Below, in pieces: positions 61,553 through 64,000 of a DNA stretch of 64,000 nt. Source of the DNA: Bugula neritina (lineage: Eukaryota; Bryozoa; Gymnolaemata; Cheilostomatida; Bugulidae); NCBI GenBank assembly GCA_964035545.1, contig OZ037766.1, positions 16,252,222-16,316,221 on the forward strand, given 5' to 3'. The translations under genes were made by a program, and so were the position numbers. The notes under the pieces are model-generated. The model worked only from the letters and a program-made list of their open reading frames with translations. It ran no database searches and had not been told where the DNA came from. Each line of letters starts with the position of its first letter. Within the stretch, counting starts at the first letter, position 1.

Positions 61553-64000
61553 CTATCCCATGTGGAAGTCCTTGTATTTAGCGGGGAGGACTCCACGGTT
61601 GCTTCTGGGTTGACGCTCTGGTGGTGGTGCCGCGTTCCTGAGAGGTGTTGCAGGCAGGGCAGGCATGTGGGGGGATTCATTAGGAGCATCCCCAACATCA
61701 GAATCAGCAGCATCAGCGACACCAAGGGTCTGTGTGTTATCTGGTTTGAGGTGAACACGATTCCTACGCACTATAGACTGACCGTTGTCAACCAAGTAGG
61801 ATCTGGGGGAGTCATGCTGCTCGACAATCATTCCTGGCGACCATTCTTTGTCAGTGCTTGACCTGATTAGTGCAGGAGTCCCAGGTTCCAGATCAGCCAA
61901 CGGCCGTGCATGGCGGTCATGGTACTTCTTCTGCAAGTTTTGGTTGGCTATTAGTTGTTGGCTAGCCTCAATAACAACTGGTTTAAGCGACTCGGCAGTG
62001 ATTGGCAAATCACTTCTTAGGGCTCTGTTGAACAGAAGCTCAGCTGGACTGAAAGCACAGCCAGTGATAGGAGATTGCCTGTATCTGAGTAGTGACCTGT
62101 ATATATCCTCTCTTTCATCCTCACATTTTTTTAGAAAGGCTTTCATCGTTTGCACATAACGCTCAGCCATTCCATTGGACTTAGGGTAGTGCGGACTAGA
62201 TGTTACAATGGTGAAGCACCAGCTTGATGTAAAAGTTTGCATGACTCTACTGCTGAAAGGCATGTTGTCCGCCAGAATGGACACTGGTACCCCGTGTACA
62301 GCAAATATGGATTTCAATGCCAAAACCACGTCTTCAGCAGTCTTTCTCCTGAGTAATCTCAGCTCCGGGAAGTGAGAGTAACAGTCCACAACTACTAAGT
62401 AATCATTATTCTTATAGGACAGTATATCCATAGCCACTTTATTCCATGGTAGACTTGGCAGCTCATGAGACATTAACGGCTCTTTCTGTTGACGGTTGGA
62501 AAACTTAGCGCAGGTGAGGCAACTTGACACTTCATTCCGTATATCAGCAGATAGCCCAGGCCAATAGAATGATTTCCTCGCAAGCTCTCTGCATTTCTCA
62601 ACGCCCAGGTGGCCCATGTGTAGCGACTTTAGAATGTGCTTCCTCTGTGACTTCGGAACTATAAGCCGCTCTTCAACGTAAAGAAATCCATCCACATCAT
62701 AGATGTCAGATCTAACATTCCAGTAGGGTTGGATTTCTGTGGGGGCCTGACTCCGTCTACTCCATGACCAACCATCTTGCAGTGCTTTTTTCAGACTGTC
62801 CATTGTCGGGTCTTCAGCATATGACTGTCTCATCTCATTCATGGTGCTATCATCGGTTTCTAAGGCATGAACCATTACAACTTCACCTTCGAGATCACAC
62901 TGATCATTTGTAACGCGCTGAAGGTAGGCTCGGGATAGTGTGTCAGCAATATATAAATACTTGCCCGGAACATATGTGAACTCAGCTATCCGGTATCTTT
63001 GTAGTCGCAGAAGTAGTCTTTGCAGCCTTGGGGATGCCTTGTGCAACGACTTGTTCATTATCGGGACGAGAGGTTTATGATCCGTCTGTATGTGAACAGC
63101 ACGTCCATAAAGGTAGCTGTGAAAGCGCTCACAGCCGAACACAACTGCTAGCAGCTCCTTATCTATTTGGGGATAGTTGCACTCAGTCTCAGTTAAGCTG
63201 CGTGAAGCATATGCAACAGGTTTACCTTCCTGTAGTAACACTGCACCAAGTCCCGACTTTGAAGTGTCAACTTGTAAATGCGCATCCTTGGTAACATCAA
63301 AATACTGCAAGACAGGTTCGGATGTAAGCAAGCGTTTAATTACCTGGAAGCTTTCCATTTGTTCTTTGGACCACACCCACTGACTATCACTCTTCAGTAG
63401 CACTCTCAAGGGCTCAGTACAGGCTGACATGTTGGGTATGTAGGCTCTTAGAAAATTGAGAGTACCAATCAGTCTTTGTACTCCCTCTCGGTCTGTTGGG
63501 TCAGGCATGGCCTCAATAGCAGCTATCTTGTCTGGGTCAGGACGCAGACCATCTTTCGATACTATATGGCCTAAATAGCGTACCTCCGTCTGATTCAACT
63601 GAATCTTCTTGCGATTAAACTTCACATTAGCCTCTTTGGCCTTTACCAATAGTTTTCTCAGATTGGCATCATGTTCCTGTTGTGTCTTTCCAGCTACAAT
63701 GATGTCATCAAAATACACTGAGACACCAGGCAAGTCTCCAAATATTTGCTCCACCTTCTTCTCAAAGACTTCAGCACTTGAGTGAAGACCAAATGGAAGT
63801 CTATCAAAACAGTAGCGACCATATGGGGTGTTGAACGTTGTGAGCAGACTACTCTCTTTGGTCAAGGCTACATGCCAGTATCCATGTTTCATGTCCATGA
63901 TGGTGTAGTATTGCATACCATTGAATCTGAAGGCAATGTCTTCTAATGTGGGTATCTTGTGATGTTCTCGTCTCACTGCTCTGTTCAGGTCCTTGGGGTC
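61553..64000 (-). CDS. Ty3/gypsy retrotransposon pol polyprotein (RT-RNase H-integrase), partial
   Basis: An 816-codon open frame on the minus strand is uninterrupted and runs off the window end, where it reads DPKDLNRAVRREHHKIPTLE, an internal RT segment. Protease, gag and the start lie outside. Order on the minus strand: RT with FDRLPFGLHSS and catalytic YFDDIIV (about 63710-63725); connection region; RNase H with VDTSKSGLGAVLLQ, DKELLAVVFGCERF and TDHKPL (about 63070-63085); integrase zinc finger (HMGHLGVEKC...CLTC, 62515-62622); integrase core with MDIL, ADNMPF and GMAERYVQT (62160-62430); and a C-terminal module with LEPGTPALIRSS. Catalytic residues appear intact. The stop at 61553 lies about 150 bases before the polypurine tract and LTR, and no env frame follows. 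Confidence 0.93.
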   Translation of the reverse strand, partial: DPKDLNRAVRREHHKIPTLEDIAFRFNGMQYYTIMDMKHGYWHVALTKESSLLTTFNTPYGRYCFDRLPFGLHSSAEVFEKKVEQIFGDLPGVSVYFDDIIVAGKTQQEHDANLRKLLVKAKEANVKFNRKKIQLNQTEVRYLGHIVSKDGLRPDPDKIAAIEAMPDPTDREGVQRLIGTLNFLRAYIPNMSACTEPLRVLLKSDSQWVWSKEQMESFQVIKRLLTSEPVLQYFDVTKDAHLQVDTSKSGLGAVLLQEGKPVAYASRSLTETECNYPQIDKELLAVVFGCERFHSYLYGRAVHIQTDHKPLVPIMNKSLHKASPRLQRLLLRLQRYRIAEFTYVPGKYLYIADTLSRAYLQRVTNDQCDLEGEVVMVHALETDDSTMNEMRQSYAEDPTMDSLKKALQDGWSWSRRSQAPTEIQPYWNVRSDIYDVDGFLYVEERLIVPKSQRKHILKSLHMGHLGVEKCRELARKSFYWPGLSADIRNEVSSCLTCAKFSNRQQKEPLMSHELPSLPWNKVAMDILSYKNNDYLVVVDCYSHFPELRLLRRKTAEDVVLALKSIFAVHGVPVSILADNMPFSSRVMQTFTSSWCFTIVTSSPHYPKSNGMAERYVQTMKAFLKKCEDEREDIYRSLLRYRQSPITGCAFSPAELLFNRALRSDLPITAESLKPVVIEASQQLIANQNLQKKYHDRHARPLADLEPGTPALIRSSTDKEWSPGMIVEQHDSPRSYLVDNGQSIVRRNRVHLKPDNTQTLGVADAADSDVGDAPNESPHMPALPATPLRNAAPPPERQPRSNRGVLPAKYKDFHMG

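Noticed and set aside
61486-63383. Other frames overlapping the gypsy pol
   Set aside because: Out-of-phase or antisense shadows of an 816-codon frame with full catalytic motifs.

Overview
This is eukaryotic (metazoan) nuclear DNA. It is AT-rich and intron-rich, has long non-coding stretches, and carries microsatellites and several classes of transposable element. No bacterial operon, CRISPR array or rRNA was seen. The genes are animal-type: an LDL-receptor-family endocytic receptor, a mitochondrial ribosomal protein, a Flower/CACFD1 membrane protein and an RBM24/38-type RNA-binding protein. Their divergence from vertebrate sequences and the retroelements present suggest an invertebrate, possibly an early-branching lineage such as a sponge or cnidarian. 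The sequence alone does not settle the phylum.

Layout. 1-4732: AT-rich non-coding DNA with a probable fragment of a DNA-transposon family (1-410) and a clear hAT-type non-autonomous element with an 8-bp target duplication (866-1345). 4733-13265 (+): a 15-exon gene for a VLDLR/LRP8-like receptor, which I reassembled by splice phase to about 960 residues. 16609-25161 (-): MRPL46 in five exons, 264 residues. 26664-32232: a transposon cluster. It holds two opposite copies of a small element with a telomere-like G-rich core, a foldback element, a 5'-truncated LINE with one in-frame stop, and a 305-bp CA/CG repeat. 33551-33775 (+): a small intronless orphan gene candidate behind a TATA box. 34971-39113 (-): Flower/CACFD1 in five exons, 171 residues. 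39331-47900: mostly AT-rich non-coding DNA with a long (TA)n tract and two inverted-repeat DNA transposons (40433-41250 and 46107-46455). 48051-52927 (+): RBM24/38 homologue in five exons, 226 residues, with a GC-AG intron and a near-identical 182-bp direct repeat flanking exon 3. 57094-58800: an (AT)n/(GTATATAT)n tract abutting a wrecked Ty3/gypsy remnant. 61164-64000 (-): the 3' part of an apparently intact Ty3/gypsy element (RT, RNase H, integrase and a 3' LTR) running off the window.

The four conserved genes are unrelated housekeeping or developmental genes and do not form a pathway. All exon boundaries come from reading GT/AG (once GC/AG) sites and phase by eye. The reassembled lengths agree well with the known lengths of these families. 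I did not find a convincing new molecular system. The best leads are the small repeat elements, a possible alternative C-terminal exon in the receptor, and the orphan TATA-driven gene.
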